From contig OY783197.1 of the NCBI GenBank assembly GCA_963678675.1, positions 1,212,400 through 1,276,399 of the forward strand: a DNA stretch of 64,000 nucleotides, written 5' to 3'. Shown in pieces: positions 45,291-57,133 of the stretch. Position 1 is the first letter of the stretch; each line of letters begins with the position of its first letter. The DNA is from Xiphydria camelus. Its lineage: Eukaryota > Arthropoda > Insecta > Hymenoptera > Xiphydriidae. The notes under the pieces were generated by a model. It saw nothing but the letters and a program-made list of their open reading frames with translations. It was not told where the DNA came from and made no database searches. The position numbers were made by a program, and so were the translations under genes.

Positions 45291-46260
45291 AATCCGAACA
45301 TGTGGCTCATGTATTTTTTCACATTTATTTCAAAAATTATAAATTTATTATGGAAAAATCTGAGAGGAATGCTGCGATATCATCAATTTTACGGGGAGAA
45401 ATAATTTACCTCCATATATATAAAATCGCTGATATCTCATATTTCCTTCGAGAAATCGACCTGATAACCGTACTTTTCGTAATTGGTCTGAAAAAAAAAC
45501 ACTCGACAAAGACTATTTAAGCAAGTAGAAAATAACGAAAAATATTGAGGAAATGATATGTAGCAAAAAAAAATATAAAAATTCAATTCCTCATATCGCG
45601 TCGCTACGAACACAAAAGCCACGATTATGAAGTGTAACAAGAAAAATTCAAAGGGAAAACGACGTTGAGAACCCCTGCGCTTTCCGCCTTCCACCCCCGC
45701 AAGAAAGGTAGCACCGATGCGGCACGTTTCCACCCCTGCTCCATCGGCCGACATTCCCCCGCACCCCGCCCACGCCGACCGCCCACGAGATCCACTTCAT
45801 CCCTGAACTCCTGACACAGTCGAGATAAAATCGATAACCCTTGATATTTTATTCATAAACATTTTAATTTCCCTCCTCCTTTACTCGGGCGCGCGAGCAG
45901 GGCTCCGTGTGGCGTCGCGGGCTTTTAGTTTAATTCATGCGCCCTGAGCATGGAGAATGCGGAGATGGTGCCGAAGCTGGCATGCACGCGGGCGCCCGGA
46001 AAAGGGCGTATTTCGCAATTTTCCACGGTCGACGCCACCCGCATACGGAAGCGCGGGTGTTCGCCACAAACGATATTATCGCACGGGCTGCCACTTTAAT
46101 ATTTCAGAGACGATAAGTTTGCTCGCGGTGTAATATACGCGAAAAACTCTCCCTTTTGAGGAGATTTTCAATTGAAAAGCTTCAAATGACATATGTACGT
46201 ACACTTCTCCGTCATTTCTCGTTCTCATTTAAAACTAGAACTACCGAACGGTAATTCTAG
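45291..46260. other. Unique-looking segment, no supported gene
   Basis: A 105-codon minus frame at 45437-45754 and a 72-codon plus frame, both low-complexity. A GC-rich part lies at 45740-46080. Nothing recognised. Confidence 0.4.
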
Positions 46261-46264
46261 AGGG

Positions 46265-46390
46265 CGATTATTTCGTTATCTATGGATTTTTGGACTACCC
46301 GATATAGAACTTTTTTGTAGGTCGAAATGTATTCTACAAAAAAGCATTGCATCAATTTCGACAAAAACCTCATGGGTTACGAGATAATCG
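46265..46390 (+). repeat. 126-bp module, R subtype with central hairpin
   Basis: It starts CGATTATTTCGTTATCTATG and ends GGGTTACGAGATAATCG, 126 bp. CTTTTTTGTAG (46310-46320) and CTACAAAAAAG (46334-46344) form a perfect 11-bp hairpin with a 13-base loop at the centre. It stands alone and is not in a family A element. Confidence 0.85.
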
Positions 46391-46463
46391 ATGTTAAATG
46401 GCGCTTTAAATAGAACACTAGTCAAATTGACTGCCCCTGCGGTGGAGGTAGAGTAAAAATTCT

Positions 46464-46684
46464 ACACTCTCTGTGAACACACACAAATGTGTATTAAATT
46501 TAATACAATTGTATATGAAGCTTCTATCGAATACGTGATTACCAAAATTAATATACTCCGTTATGAAATTTATAAAGACTCACAAGGAAATTGAATATAT
46601 TAATTAATATATTAATTTTCAAAAACACGTAATGAAAGAAAGCTTTATGGTAGAAGTATATTAAAAATACAATTTTTATAGTGT
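46464..46684 (+). repeat. Family C MITE-like element
   Basis: GAATACGTGATTACCAAAAT, TACTCCGTTATGAAATTTAT and TTAATTTTCAAAAACACGTA match the family. A local duplication of TATATTAAT (TATATTAATTAATATATTAA) sits in the right arm. Confidence 0.75.
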
Positions 46685-47364
46685 ATACCTACCTAACTAG
46701 TTATATCATTACTATTATGACCCATTGAAAGGGACTAAAAAAAATAAATGTCTAATTATTTTAAACTCAATCTTCTAATTGAATTAGTTTTCATTTCACG
46801 AGGAGTACAAATGTTTCCCTCGAAATGTCTGACGTGAACGCTATTTTTAAGCGTCTTCAATTTGCTTCGATACTTTTAGACTCCACAATGGAATGTGAGA
46901 TTTTTCGTAATATCAAAACGAAGTGATTTCTTCGACGATCTTCGCGGTTCCAATCCACAGCATCGCCGGGGTGGACAAACAGGCGGAAGTGTGTTTTTCG
47001 CAGGACCGGTCAACCGCGTTCGACGGCAGTTTAAAACATTTTTTGAGAGCTTTCCATTTTCCGCGCCATTATCGGGGACGCCACCGTCCCCGTCGGGATG
47101 TCATCTTATCGTACGCCATGTGGGACGAAGGGTGGTATATTGAAAAGTCTCTTATCTCTTGACTTTTTTGTCGTAGATTCTCTCCGACCTTGCGAGATTG
47201 TAAATACTCCCTGGAAAACCCCTTCTTCGAACGATCAAGATCCAAGCTTCGAGCAAAAACATCCAACAAAACGAGGGATAACTTTGGTATTTTGGAACGT
47301 AGAAGATAGACTCGAATTTCAGTTAAGAATTAATTCAGTACGATGGTTCTGCTTCGATTAATTA
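46685..47364. other. Unique-looking segment, no gene
   Basis: Overlapping frames of 66-87 codons on both strands at 46895-47361. None is recognised. Confidence 0.4.
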
Positions 47365-47470
47365 GTCATGAAATTTCATAAGGAAATATATAAATTTTCA
47401 TAATCGCGCACTGGAAAAAATCTATATAGTATAAAAGTATATCAGAAATACAAACTTGTTGTACTGTGTT
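47365..47470 (+). repeat. Family C right half
   Basis: TCATGAAATTTCATAAGGAA, AAATTTTCATAATCGCGCAC and TACAAACTTGTTGTACTGTG correspond to the right half of full C copies. The left half is absent. Confidence 0.65.
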
Positions 47471-47524
47471 TATAAGACTTGTATTCTGCCTGACAGAAAT
47501 AGATTTTATACACATGGGGAAATA

Positions 47525-47740
47525 ATAAATTGTAGCATTTTTACAAAGTTTGTGGTAAATTTCGTGACAAGACAAATTTATCGTTACGATGACTACAATT
47601 TTAGTAAACATTACAGCAACGCTTGCAACTTTTACAAGTTTTACTATAATCGTTACTAACAAGATTGTAGTTATCGTAACAATAATTTGGCCTTGTCCCG
47701 AAATTTACCACAAATTTTGTTACCGTGCAATACAGTGTTT
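47525..47740 (+). repeat. Family H foldback element, copy 3
   Basis: The outer pair is TAGCATTTTTACAAAGTTTG then TGGTAAATTTCGTGACAAG on the left and CTTGTCCCGAAATTTACCAC then AAATTTTGTTACCGTGC on the right. The inner pair is TATCGTTACGATGACTACAA and GATTGTAGTTATCGTAACAA. Both arms are preserved more fully than in copies 1 and 2. Confidence 0.8.
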
Positions 47741-48735
47741 AACCGAATTCACAACTACACCATCACTAGATTTCTTATCTGGAATTTCTCCCTGCATACT
47801 TTCTAAGATTATTACATTTCGAAACATCTTATTCCTCAGTGCGTGAAACGAGGGTCCAGGAAGAAATGGTTCAATTTGGAGAACCAATCCAAAGCGTTTC
47901 TCGCGAGAATATTTCGAAATGTTCGCGTGTCGAACAGTCATATGCAGGTATTTCCCCATCGCGTACACGATGAATCTTTTTCAGGCGACATAACGTATTC
48001 CCCTGGACGTCGCTATCGTTGCTACATCTGGAAGCGTGAATCACGTATGCATGTATGTACGTGGGTACTCTCCGGGACGAGGTACGCGGTAATAGCGTTA
48101 CGGCGGCAAGGCCGAAGCTGTCGGGGTGAGTCAAGATTAGTGTACCGAAACGTTTGTTTCCATTACAGGATTAAATGCATTTCGCGTCGCGCCAGAGGCG
48201 TCGGCAAATTGTATACACCGGCGCGCGCTGACTGACTGTCACTTTACGACCGTCAAGCCGTTTTCGCGAAATACACATTTCATCGGCAACACGACCGCGG
48301 AGCGAATCGTTGACGATGCCGAATTCCGGCGCAGAAATTCGATAGTGTAATGCGATTTTCGTGTAAACACCCGTGGAGGCGGACCTTCTATTTTCGAACC
48401 CTTGTCGCGTAGGAGCGCGACAATGACTCGGGCTGGAAACGAGGCTATCAGCCGTCGTACACGTGGAGATATACATCATAAGAGTAACACCAATTTTGGA
48501 CTTGAGTGACGTAGAAAATTAGTGGACGTAGAGCATGTTATACCGAAGAACATTACGAACTTGTTACAGAAAGCTTATTACCACAACGAATAGAAATTTA
48601 TTCTACTCGAATTGAACTGAAATGTTTTGCAAAGCTAGTAGAGCTTTCATTTAATCCAAATTCCTCTTTTCTCTTCGTCGTAAATACATTCACTATACTA
48701 GGTTCGTATTCAAATAAATTATGTTCCAGGCACCG
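47741..48735. other. Unique-looking segment, no supported gene
   Basis: A 130-codon plus frame (47843-48235) overlaps an 87-codon minus frame. Not recognised. AT-rich from 48480. Confidence 0.4.
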
Positions 48736-48739
48736 AGTA

Positions 48740-49085
48740 AAAAATTTGATGCTAATTTGATCCAAAGTAGGTGATGTGCTCGATATCATGCAAAAATGAT
48801 CCAAAAAACAAGAACATTAAGTCTTAATGTGGTGCATTTTTCATCCCATTTATATATCCATTTTTCACTATATTTTGATCTACTTTCAATTTGAAAATTA
48901 TATTTAAATGACATTTAATCAATATAAAATGTTTGCTTTCACTTTTAAATTGAGAGTCGATCAAAATATGATAAAAATTGATCACATTAAGATCATAATA
49001 ATCTCATTCTTCGGATCATTTGTAGATCACGACGAGTGATCTATTCTTGATCATATTTTCATCAGATTGGTATTTATTTTTCCTT
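48740..49085. repeat. Family L foldback element, best copy
   Basis: Outer arms pair 48748-48880 with 48950-49082: GATGCTAATTTGATCC against the inverse of CATCAGATTGGTATT, and AATGATCCAAAAAACAAGAA then CATTAAG against CTTCGGATCATTTG. The centre repeats the ATTTTGATCTACTTTCAATT and TTTAAATTGAGAGTCGATCA inverted pair. GATC recurs throughout. Confidence 0.75.
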
Positions 49086-49786
49086 ACGGAGATGTAAATA
49101 GATGGATTAATTAATTGGAATGATACACAGCTGACCAATCCTAAAGAACGAATAATTGAATTCTCAGTATTTATTCATCAAGAATTACAGACGAATTTGG
49201 TGCAATCGATTCGCTCCACTTTCCGAGTTTATCAAATATGCATTCAGATCGACGTTACGGGAAAACCACTTTGGATGCGAGTGGCAGTCGTAGTATCTGT
49301 TGGCAAACAGGGAGAATAAGGAAAGAGAATTCCTCGTTTCTTGCCACGGAAAGTCTGTTTATCCGCCCGCGGATAAAGCCCAGATACTCGTCGATCGATA
49401 CCCGTATCGGCTATAATGGCGCGTTCTACACTCTGGCGATAAAACGAAATTTTGCTCGTCTGCTTTTCCAATAAAAATATCCTCGAACCCTCGCTCGAAA
49501 CGAATAAAATGCCCGATATTGCTCCTTCTCTAATTTCCCGATTGCGTCCAATATCGGATTGCGGGATTTCGGCTCTTCTTTTCTTATTTCAAAGTATTTC
49601 ATTGTTTCCTTATATGTGCACTTTATACGAAGGGAAGACTCTATTAGCAGCGGAAGCGAAATGGCAGGGACGGCAAAGTATTTTTTTTCTCTATCGTTTA
49701 TTCCGATAAAAAATATATCAATAGTACCCCGATATCGTTCGCTTTTACTTCGGATTTATGTCCCTGTATGAGAAATGCATCATACA
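49086..49786. other. Unique-looking segment, no gene
   Basis: Frames of 70-85 codons occur on both strands at 49238-49771. None is recognised. Confidence 0.4.
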
Positions 49787-50345
49787 CTGAGAGAAAGAAT
49801 TGCTAATGCCAACAAAAATTTGTCCTTTAACCAAAAACACGATATAATTTCAAAGTTAGGCTGTGCTTTTCTTCACGCGAGGAAATATTTGATAGACTCG
49901 AGTACCTAATTGTTTTTTTTTGCACGCACACTGAGAAAAATAACTTGCTCAATTGAACAAAAATTTCTGAGACAATGACTAAACCGTTTTATGAAATATG
50001 GATCCTCCATCTGTGTTCGGTTTAACTGACCACTCTTTATGATTAGAATAACTGAACATTTGATCGGAGTAACTGAACATTTAGTTGTAACAATTTGATA
50101 TTTGGTTCAACTGATCAGTATTTTGGTTAGAATAACGACGCATTTAACTAGATACGTTTTGTCATTTTAATTTAATTATTTTCCTCAGTGCAAAAAAAGT
50201 CTCGTTCCAATGAAGGTATATACTTCAATCGACAATGTACATCCTTCGACCAAGAATCTTAATTCTTAAATATCATTTGAATCATATGTCCCTGTCTCAA
50301 GAAATATTTGTTTAACACTAGCAAATATTTTTCTCAGTGTACAAC
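49787..50345 (+). repeat. Family B2 element split by a B1 insertion
   Basis: B2 starts CACTGAGAGAAAGAATTGCT and proceeds to GATAGACTCGAGTACCTAAT. It resumes at about 50197 with AAAAAAAGTCTCGTTCCAAT and ends AGCAAATATTTTTCTCAGTG. The flanking B2 halves join cleanly when compared with the uninterrupted copy at 53.68 kb. Confidence 0.8.
49928..50196 (+). repeat. Family B1 element nested in B2
   Basis: It starts CACACTGAGAAAAATAACTT and ends TAATTATTTTCCTCAGTG. ATATGGATCCTCCATCTGTG, TTGGTTCAACTGATCAGTAT and ACGCATTTAACTAGATACGT are B1 blocks. It inserted after B2, so it is younger than its host. Confidence 0.8.
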
Positions 50346-51114
50346 TTGGAGTATCTCTTACACAATCATATTCCCGATATGCATTAAACACTCGGTTCTA
50401 CCGAACCCTACCTCACAATGAGAGATTCCTCGAAAAAAAAACCCTGATATTTATTCCAACCATCGTCCGTGGCTTTACGTTTCTCACCGTGGAATATCGA
50501 AACTCTTAAACGGGTCTCAACGCAATATAGTCACGCCCCCCCTTCTTTTAACGCCCGTAAAGTACCCGACCAATATTTGTATTCGAGTTTTCCGAGGAAA
50601 CGTATCGCCGAAGCCCTGCGTTAGTAATTCCATCGCACGTTACCTCGGTAGACGTGGCAAAGGTATGGAGATTACTCGAGAGATAAAGGGCGAAGGAGGC
50701 GTTGCAAATTGTCGAACGGATCGAAGGCGAGAAGAAAATTGATGTCTCGCGAAGACGAAACACCTGCTGCGTAGAATAACCTCGGCATAACGATCCGCTT
50801 CTCATTATCCATCGTCACGTTTCGCCGTACACACGTTTCCCGGTATTCTTTCCTCATGTTACGATGCAAACGGTATACGTAGAAGATGCAGCAAGTGTTT
50901 CCCACGAGGACCTGCTTTTCCGGGAGTATAACGGCGGTCGAATCAATTATACGCAACGGTAAAATGAGAGCTCGCGATAATTGCTCATAATTTGAAAAAC
51001 TCACCACGCTTAAAATACACAAGCAGTTTAGCTTGAAGCGAATTCCAGAGAAGCGCTACACGACAGATAAGGCTGCCGTTTCAAAAATTATATAGACATA
51101 ATTTTGAGAAACGT
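50346..51114. other. Unique-looking segment, no supported gene
   Basis: Minus-strand frames of 85 and 116 codons at 50548-51022 overlap in different registers. Not recognised. Confidence 0.4.
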
Positions 51115-51358
51115 GCTCTGAGAAAAATAATTATGTCGGAATGATAAAACGTATCTAATTAAATGCATTTAATTATTTTTACCCAAATATTGGTCAGTTG
51201 AACCAAATATTTAATTATTCTAACCAAAAAGTGGTTAGTCAAACCAAACGGATGGAGAATCCATATTTCACCAAACAGTTTGGACATCGTCTCCGAGATT
51301 TTGGCTAAACAGACCAAATATTTTCTCCGTGCAAAAATGTGTTTCTCAGTGCAGTGTG
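51115..51358 (-). repeat. Family B1 element
   Basis: TGCTCTGAGAAAAATAATTA at the left and ATTTTCTCCGTGCAAAAATG then TGTTTCTCAGTGC at the right. TATTCTAACCAAAAAGTGGT and GATGGAGAATCCATATTTCA are family blocks. The second CTCAGTG at the right is an extra terminus, perhaps from another decayed copy. The orientation call is tentative. Confidence 0.7.
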
Positions 51359-51417
51359 ATATAAACTTCCTACATAGTTGCATTAATTTTACCACAGATA
51401 TTTTTAACAATATTCAT

Positions 51418-51536
51418 AATAAGTATTCCAACTAAAAACAGCCAGTTTAACCAAACAGATGAAGAGGAGCCACATCTCACCAATTTGATCATCATTTCGA
51501 AGATTTTCATTAAATTGTCCACATTTTTTCTCTACT
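51418..51536 (+). repeat. Family B1 fragment
   Basis: AACAGCCAGTTTAACCAAAC, CATCTCACCAATTTGATCAT and ACATTTTTTCTCTACTAAGC match the right half of B1. The left half is absent. Confidence 0.6.
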
Positions 51537-52121
51537 AAGCTTATGTACCCGATACACCGCTAAGGCCGAAAAATGGCCAAGGGCTCGTCGAAAGGTAATT
51601 TATCTTCGTCCCGAGTCGCCTGCGAGAAATATGGGTCGAAACCTCGGAAGTGGGAAGCGCGAGCGCTTCTCGGAGTTCACGCCGGGCAGCGATGACCGCG
51701 TAGCGAGTTGGATGGGCGAGGGAGTAAGTGGAAACGGGTCGCGATAAGGGCGAAACGCGCCGGGCAAGACGAATGTGCGTGCGAGTGATTTTGCCGGATC
51801 TATCGAGCCGCATTATCGGTAGCGTGCGCGAGCCGATGTAACGTATTCAATTTACCCCCGCGAGGAAACGAACGAGGTGCTTCCGCAAACCTCGTCGACG
51901 TACGCCCGCGATCACGTCAATTTTTCACCACCAAGGCGACAATTCCACGCGACACGATTGATCTCAATGCGCGGGACAGTATCCAATCGACGCTACGAAC
52001 CGTTGTCACCATATGTCGCGCATAGAGCGTAATGGACTCAACGGGCGTCAACGTATAGGCTTTCGCGGAATTATCCGATATCGTGCAGCGGATTAAAAGA
52101 GCTCCGGAGATACATATACAT
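51537..52121. other. GC-rich segment, no supported gene
   Basis: A 90-codon minus frame at 51541-51813 and a 109-codon minus frame that runs into a family A element. Neither is recognisable. Confidence 0.4.
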
Positions 52122-52595
52122 ACGCTGTAAAAAAATGTGTAACTTTGATGTACTTTTATCCCAGGCGGAAAAGTTCTACATGACTCGTACATATGTATAT
52201 AGTCCATATATGGATTATAGATGTATGTGATTTCTATGTAAATCATGTATGGACTTTATACGGAAAATTTGAATCCTTTAAATTTTCTTATATAATCTAT
52301 ATAAGAATATATGGTCCATATATGTGGAAATCATATATAATCCGTAAAGGACTAAGAGTGTCGATATTATGTATATACTGTACATAATTCACATAGAACT
52401 TTTTAATTTGAGATACAAAGCTTTTTTTCGAATACTTGATTATGAAAATAAATATATTTCCTTATCAAATTGCCCTTATAAATTGTATAATAAAGTATAT
52501 TAATCCTCGTAATCACATATTGAATGAAAACTTGATATGCAATTGCTTCAAATTTAATACAAATTTTTGTAAAGTTTATATTACTTATAAAAGGT
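52122..52595 (+). repeat. Family C element split by a family A insertion
   Basis: The C start ACGCTGTAAAAAAATGTGTA lies at 52122-52158. C resumes at about 52411 with GATACAAAGCTTTTTTTCGA, then TTCCTTATCAAATTGCCCTT and CCTCGTAATCACATATTGAA. The join point equals the TTTTA/TACAAAGC step of the uninterrupted copy at 60.3 kb. Confidence 0.8.
52160..52408 (+). repeat. Family A element nested in family C
   Basis: It starts CCCAGGCGGAAAAGTTCTAC. ATGTGATTTCTATGTAAATC and TATGTGGAAATCATATATAA form the inner inverted pair. The right end AGAACTTTTTAATTTG has lost the CCGCCTGGG terminus, so this copy is partly decayed. Confidence 0.8.
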
Positions 52596-53677
52596 ATTTT
52601 TTTTCGGATACGTGAATAACAGCCACTGTCTAATACAAAGCGGTTCAAATATTGCACTGCCCACGATTATTTTCCGAATCAGTCTTGCGAATATCGAGCG
52701 CCAAGCTTAAAACTCGTTATAGAAGAACTTGGAAAATATCCATGAGCGGTTCGACGAAATACTCGATCGATTTGCCAAGTGGAGAATTAATTTCGGTAAC
52801 ACCGGTTAAAAAGAAACGCAAATAGACGGCGATAATAATACGGCTGCAGTGCGATCGACTTTGCAGAGGATCGAGAACTCAGCGCCTCTCGTTAAATCGC
52901 TTGTTTATCTCGAACAAGGTCGCTAGTTAAAATTTCTCGGGATTCGCATTATATTATACATTCGCGCGAAAAGAGCGAAACTCGGGGGGTTGTTATATTT
53001 TCCCGCGGTTGGCCGCAATCGCCGTAAAACGATGGGAGCCGTACAAGAGAGCGATAACTTCCTCGTAAACACGCCTAATCTATTCCCCAATCGATAAAAT
53101 CTCGATCGCGGCTATAAAACGCGGTATTGTCCAAAACTTCCGGCGAAACTTCGCTTCCGTTCCCCACCCGCTCGCCGCCCCGCGGCCAACTCTTCCCTCT
53201 TTCCCTCATTATTCCCAATTCGTTTTCTGGCTTTACGAGACTTTTTTGTTGTCGTTGCGACGATGCCGCCCGGCGGGTAATTCACCGGCAGCCTCCCCCG
53301 AACCCGGACGACTTCCAGCGCGCGCGCGCACGGACTACTGCATTCCCGACGAAATTTCTGATCGCCGTCCCGCGATTCGCTTCGGACCGCATAAATTCGA
53401 CGATTTCGTCGTGCGCGTGCCTTCCGACTTCTCCGTTCGTAGCTCGCGCGGACAAAGGAGACGAAGGGTCGTCTGAAAGCATTGGCATAAATATCTCACC
53501 CCCTCCTTCCCTCTCGTCTTATTTTTACGGATGCATTGGGATTATTCGCATACGAAGATTTCGATAGTTCGGCGAGTGTAACTCGGATGCTCTGCGTTTT
53601 ATTGCTCCATGAGAAACATGAGGAGAGTCGCCCAATTTGGACCGGCGCCTGAGTTGAACCACCCCTGTATTTACGCT
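52596..53677. other. Mixed to GC-rich segment, no supported gene
   Basis: A 146-codon plus frame (53127-53567) over GC-rich DNA is Ser-, Pro- and Arg-rich and is overlapped by other frames. No domain was recognised. Confidence 0.4.
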
Positions 53678-53960
53678 GAGAGAAATAATTGCTAGTACCA
53701 AAAAAAATGTTTTCTTCGCTGAAAATCATGATACAATTTCAGGATCAAGCCATGATTTTCTTTGTGCGAGAAAATATTTGACAGGCTCGAGTAATTGTTT
53801 TTTTTTGAGTAGACAAATTTCTCACTCCAACAACGGTATTCTTGAATCAAGAATACATACTCTTCGCGAATAAGAATCTGCGTTATTAAAAATTTGTAAG
53901 ATTAGATATTCTTGATTTAAGAAACATTTTTCTGATACTGGCTATTATTTCCCTCGGTGT
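53678..53960 (+). repeat. Family B2 element, uninterrupted copy
   Basis: It starts GCTGAGAGAAATAATTGCTA and ends TGGCTATTATTTCCCTCGGT. GAAAATATTTGACAGGCTCG, TATTCTTGAATCAAGAATAC and TAGATATTCTTGATTTAAGA are hallmarks. TATTCTTGAATCAAGAATA is itself a palindrome. Confidence 0.8.
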
Positions 53961-55382
53961 TGAACAAAATGGGGATATTTGTCGTTGTTCCTCGCTCCCA
54001 CCCTGAACGCGTATTCCGCGTAAAATGAAAAACTCTATAAATTTGTCCGTCCCATTTAGCTGTAGCTTCGAGCAAATTAGAATTCATCTGCTCTGACGAC
54101 CGAGAAAAGAAATATACAAAAGCTGAATATCGGAAAAACTTTTCGCAACAAAAGTATGTAAATATATGAGAATGTAACCCAATTTTCCGCGCTACGCGAA
54201 AGATACAGTCGACACTTTTCTGTTTCAGAAGCTCTTTGGATTATATTGTCAAGCACCCGGACCACGCGACTTTTATTTCTCCCTGTCCTAGTGCAGGGGT
54301 TACGTATCCCCATTGAACTCGGCCGGATTGTTTCGGGACAATAAGCGCCTCGCTCTCATTCCGCTTGTCGCTCTTCCGTCCGCGCGAAAGAGACTTGTAT
54401 TATTTAACGAAAACTAAAGAACGATAACTTCGAAGCGCCGCTGCTTACGGATTTCTCAGGGCGTAATATCGCGGGTGGATTATCCCGCGGCAAAATAAAT
54501 TCTCGCGGGGGAAGCACCGAGTCCGCGAACTGCGCGAACAATGAGAATATTGGTGACGAGAAAAAATCTGATCGATAGGTGCAATATTCAAACTTTCCTG
54601 AAACGTAGAAATAAAATTTGTCGAGTATAATTGCAAAAATCCAACGAAAGATTTATGTAAAATTCTGAGAAATATTCATAAATATCCTTGACAATCCGAT
54701 ATTTATCCAATTGTATGAAAAATTGTCAACCAGCACATAAAGCTTATTCGTTATTGAATCTAATTAGCCAGATTTGAAGATCCAATTTTCTCCTTACATT
54801 GAAATAACAATAGCAATAAAATAGAGCAATAAAACCTATTGATTTTGTTCGTCAATGTTGGGTAAAAAATCGCGCGATTCTGTCTATTCGAAGTACCCTC
54901 GACTAATCGAATAAACGAACAGACGTTGAGCAGGGAAAATGTAAGAATAACGACTCGTCACTTTGAGACGCGGAATCTCATTATCTTCAAAATGTACGCG
55001 ATGAGGAGTTTTCCATCGCAGCGGTCCGAGTTTCGCGAACGAAGAGCCGTCACGAATAAATTGGAGGGAAGAAGTATCTTCCACGGTAATGAACGAGTCG
55101 TTAAAAGTGAGCGAGATTATCGATCGCGGACGACAGGAACGTATCTCTACGTTAATTGAGCTCTCGAAAGCTGCAATAATAACCCAAATCGACTTCGTGG
55201 AATTGCACCAGATTCGTTCCTATAATTAGTCTGGTTTGCATTATGTATTCCAAACGATAAGCGAGTTAGAATCCCATATAGTACGAAAATGACCTACCTA
55301 CGTTGGAGTTCACGTGTACCAGAATTATCACGTTAATGCTCTTTTCCAATAAGAATAGGAACTCAACAATACGTCAACATCC
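53961..55382. other. 1.4-kb stretch, no gene recognised
   Basis: Short frames only (up to 78 codons). The AT-rich part 54600-54860 and the mixed part 54900-55370 hold no recognised repeat. Confidence 0.45.
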
Positions 55383-55541
55383 GGAAAGGCGAAAATTCTA
55401 TATATTTTGTACATGATTCATATGTGGATTTGGACACATATGAATTATATATTATTCCAATATTAACCATATGAGGACTACATTTGAATTTTCAAATGTT
55501 TGTATAATCCATATAGAATCCGTTTACAGTTAATATAGAAA
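55383..55541 (+). repeat. Family A element, left part only
   Basis: GGAAAGGCGAAAATTCTATA to AGTTAATATAGAAA. It stops exactly where a complete second A copy begins, so the second copy probably inserted here. The missing right half is not found on the far side. Confidence 0.75.
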
Positions 55542-55777
55542 CCCAGGCGGAAAAGTTCTACATATATATTTTGTATATGATCCACATGTGTGAATTTTAT
55601 CTTATATGAATTATATATTATTCATCAACCACATTAACCATATAAGGATAACATTTGAACTTTTGTATAATGCACGTATAATCCGTTAAAAATTAATTCA
55701 GCAATCATATATAATCCACATATGACCACATACGGATCACATACAAAATATATATAGAACGTTTCTCTCCGCCTGGG
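55542..55777 (+). repeat. Family A element, full copy inserted into another A
   Basis: It starts CCCAGGCGGAAAAGTTCTAC and ends GTTTCTCTCCGCCTGGG, so both 9-bp terminal motifs are intact. The length is 236 bp. ATTCATCAACCACATTAACC and ATCATATATAATCCACATAT mark the interior. Confidence 0.85.
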
Positions 55778-56297
55778 ATAATTTTAACATACAACCGAGA
55801 GAAATTAATCAATTTCTCGATTCCGATCGACTCGTCAGAGAAAAAAAAAAATGTAAACTTTTCGAGTATTCGACATCGCACCGTCGACACGTACGAACGG
55901 ACGTTTCTGCGAAAATAAATAACACCGCGTGTATTTAGGATGCATTATTAAATGACTCGTGTTCCTATACTTCCGTCGTAACCATGAATTATCGGCAGTA
56001 AATTAACCTTTCGCGTGTCCAGTCGACACGACATGGCACTGAGCTTCGCTGAAGAGTCAGTCCTATGCCTCTACAATACACTTTGAGGTCAGTGGGACTT
56101 TATAAAGCTCAATCAGCTGAAACTTCGGTAACGCGTGTATATAAAGCGAATCGGATTGTATGATAATTACGACGTATAACGATGACAGATTGTTCGTTCC
56201 GGAACGCGAACAATATGGAATGACCAGCGATACCTGATAAATAAACGAATAATTCTTAAACATTGAAATTCTTACCCTGTTGAGGCGAACTTACAGT
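55778..56297. other. Unique-looking segment, no gene
   Basis: Two minus-strand frames of 61-66 codons. Nothing recognised. Confidence 0.45.
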
Positions 56298-56497
56298 CCC
56301 AGGCGGAAAAGTTTTACATATTTTGTATATAATCCATATTCGATTTTGGTCACATAAAAGAACTATATACAGATTTTTGAATGTTTGTATATAATCCATA
56401 TGTACTTCTTGTATGGTTAATATAGAAATTATAATCCATGTATGACCAAAACCGCATATGGATTATACAGAAGATGTATATAATTTTTTCGCCCAGG
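56298..56497 (+). repeat. Family A element, shortened full copy
   Basis: It starts CCCAGGCGGAAAAGTTTTAC and ends TAATTTTTTCGCCCAGGG. At 200 bp it lacks the ATGATTTCTATATTAACC block of the left half, an internal deletion relative to the 41.25-kb copy. Confidence 0.8.
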
Positions 56498-57133
56498 GTG
56501 CAATACTCTGCACAGCTTCATTTAGGCTGTTTAAAATTGGCCAATAATTGAGCGAAAAATTATCTATGGCAAAAAACTGCTCGAGCAAAATCTCACGTTT
56601 CCACGAAACGGTGCGTGCGCGGGATGAAAGGGAGAGTTAGCGCGAGAAGGGTGGAAAGAGAGAAAGAGGGTACAAAACCGAGAGAGGAACGTTTCAAAAC
56701 TAACTTGGAAGCTTTCATGATAAACGAGTTCGTGCTCGCAAATTTCAGGGACGGCGACGAATTGCGTGTCAGGAGTTCCCCTTTACTATCCATACCTACA
56801 CCTAGCCTCCCTTTCCCAATGCCACTCTGCCACTAAACCGGAGCACGCCCCCCTATCACACATATTACGAGCCATAAAGGACATAATTACTGATAACACT
56901 GAGCGAACCGGACGTTTTCACACCTGATGATGTCGCAGGAGTTCGGATTTATTTTGGCGAACGACTGCCCAGGGGTAGAGAATCCCATTTTGCGTTCATA
57001 TCTACGAGACGGGGTTTATTTCCGAGTATAACGCGGCTTGTGATACCGCGAAATCGAGATCGTGCGTTCGTAGTTGAAATAGGGTAAACGTATTGGATAA
57101 AAACGCACTGGTTACGAAGTGCGAATTAAAAAT
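56498..57133. other. Unique-looking segment, no gene
   Basis: A 73-codon plus frame and a 66-codon minus frame overlap at 56593-56836. Both follow a purine-rich stretch. Confidence 0.4.
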
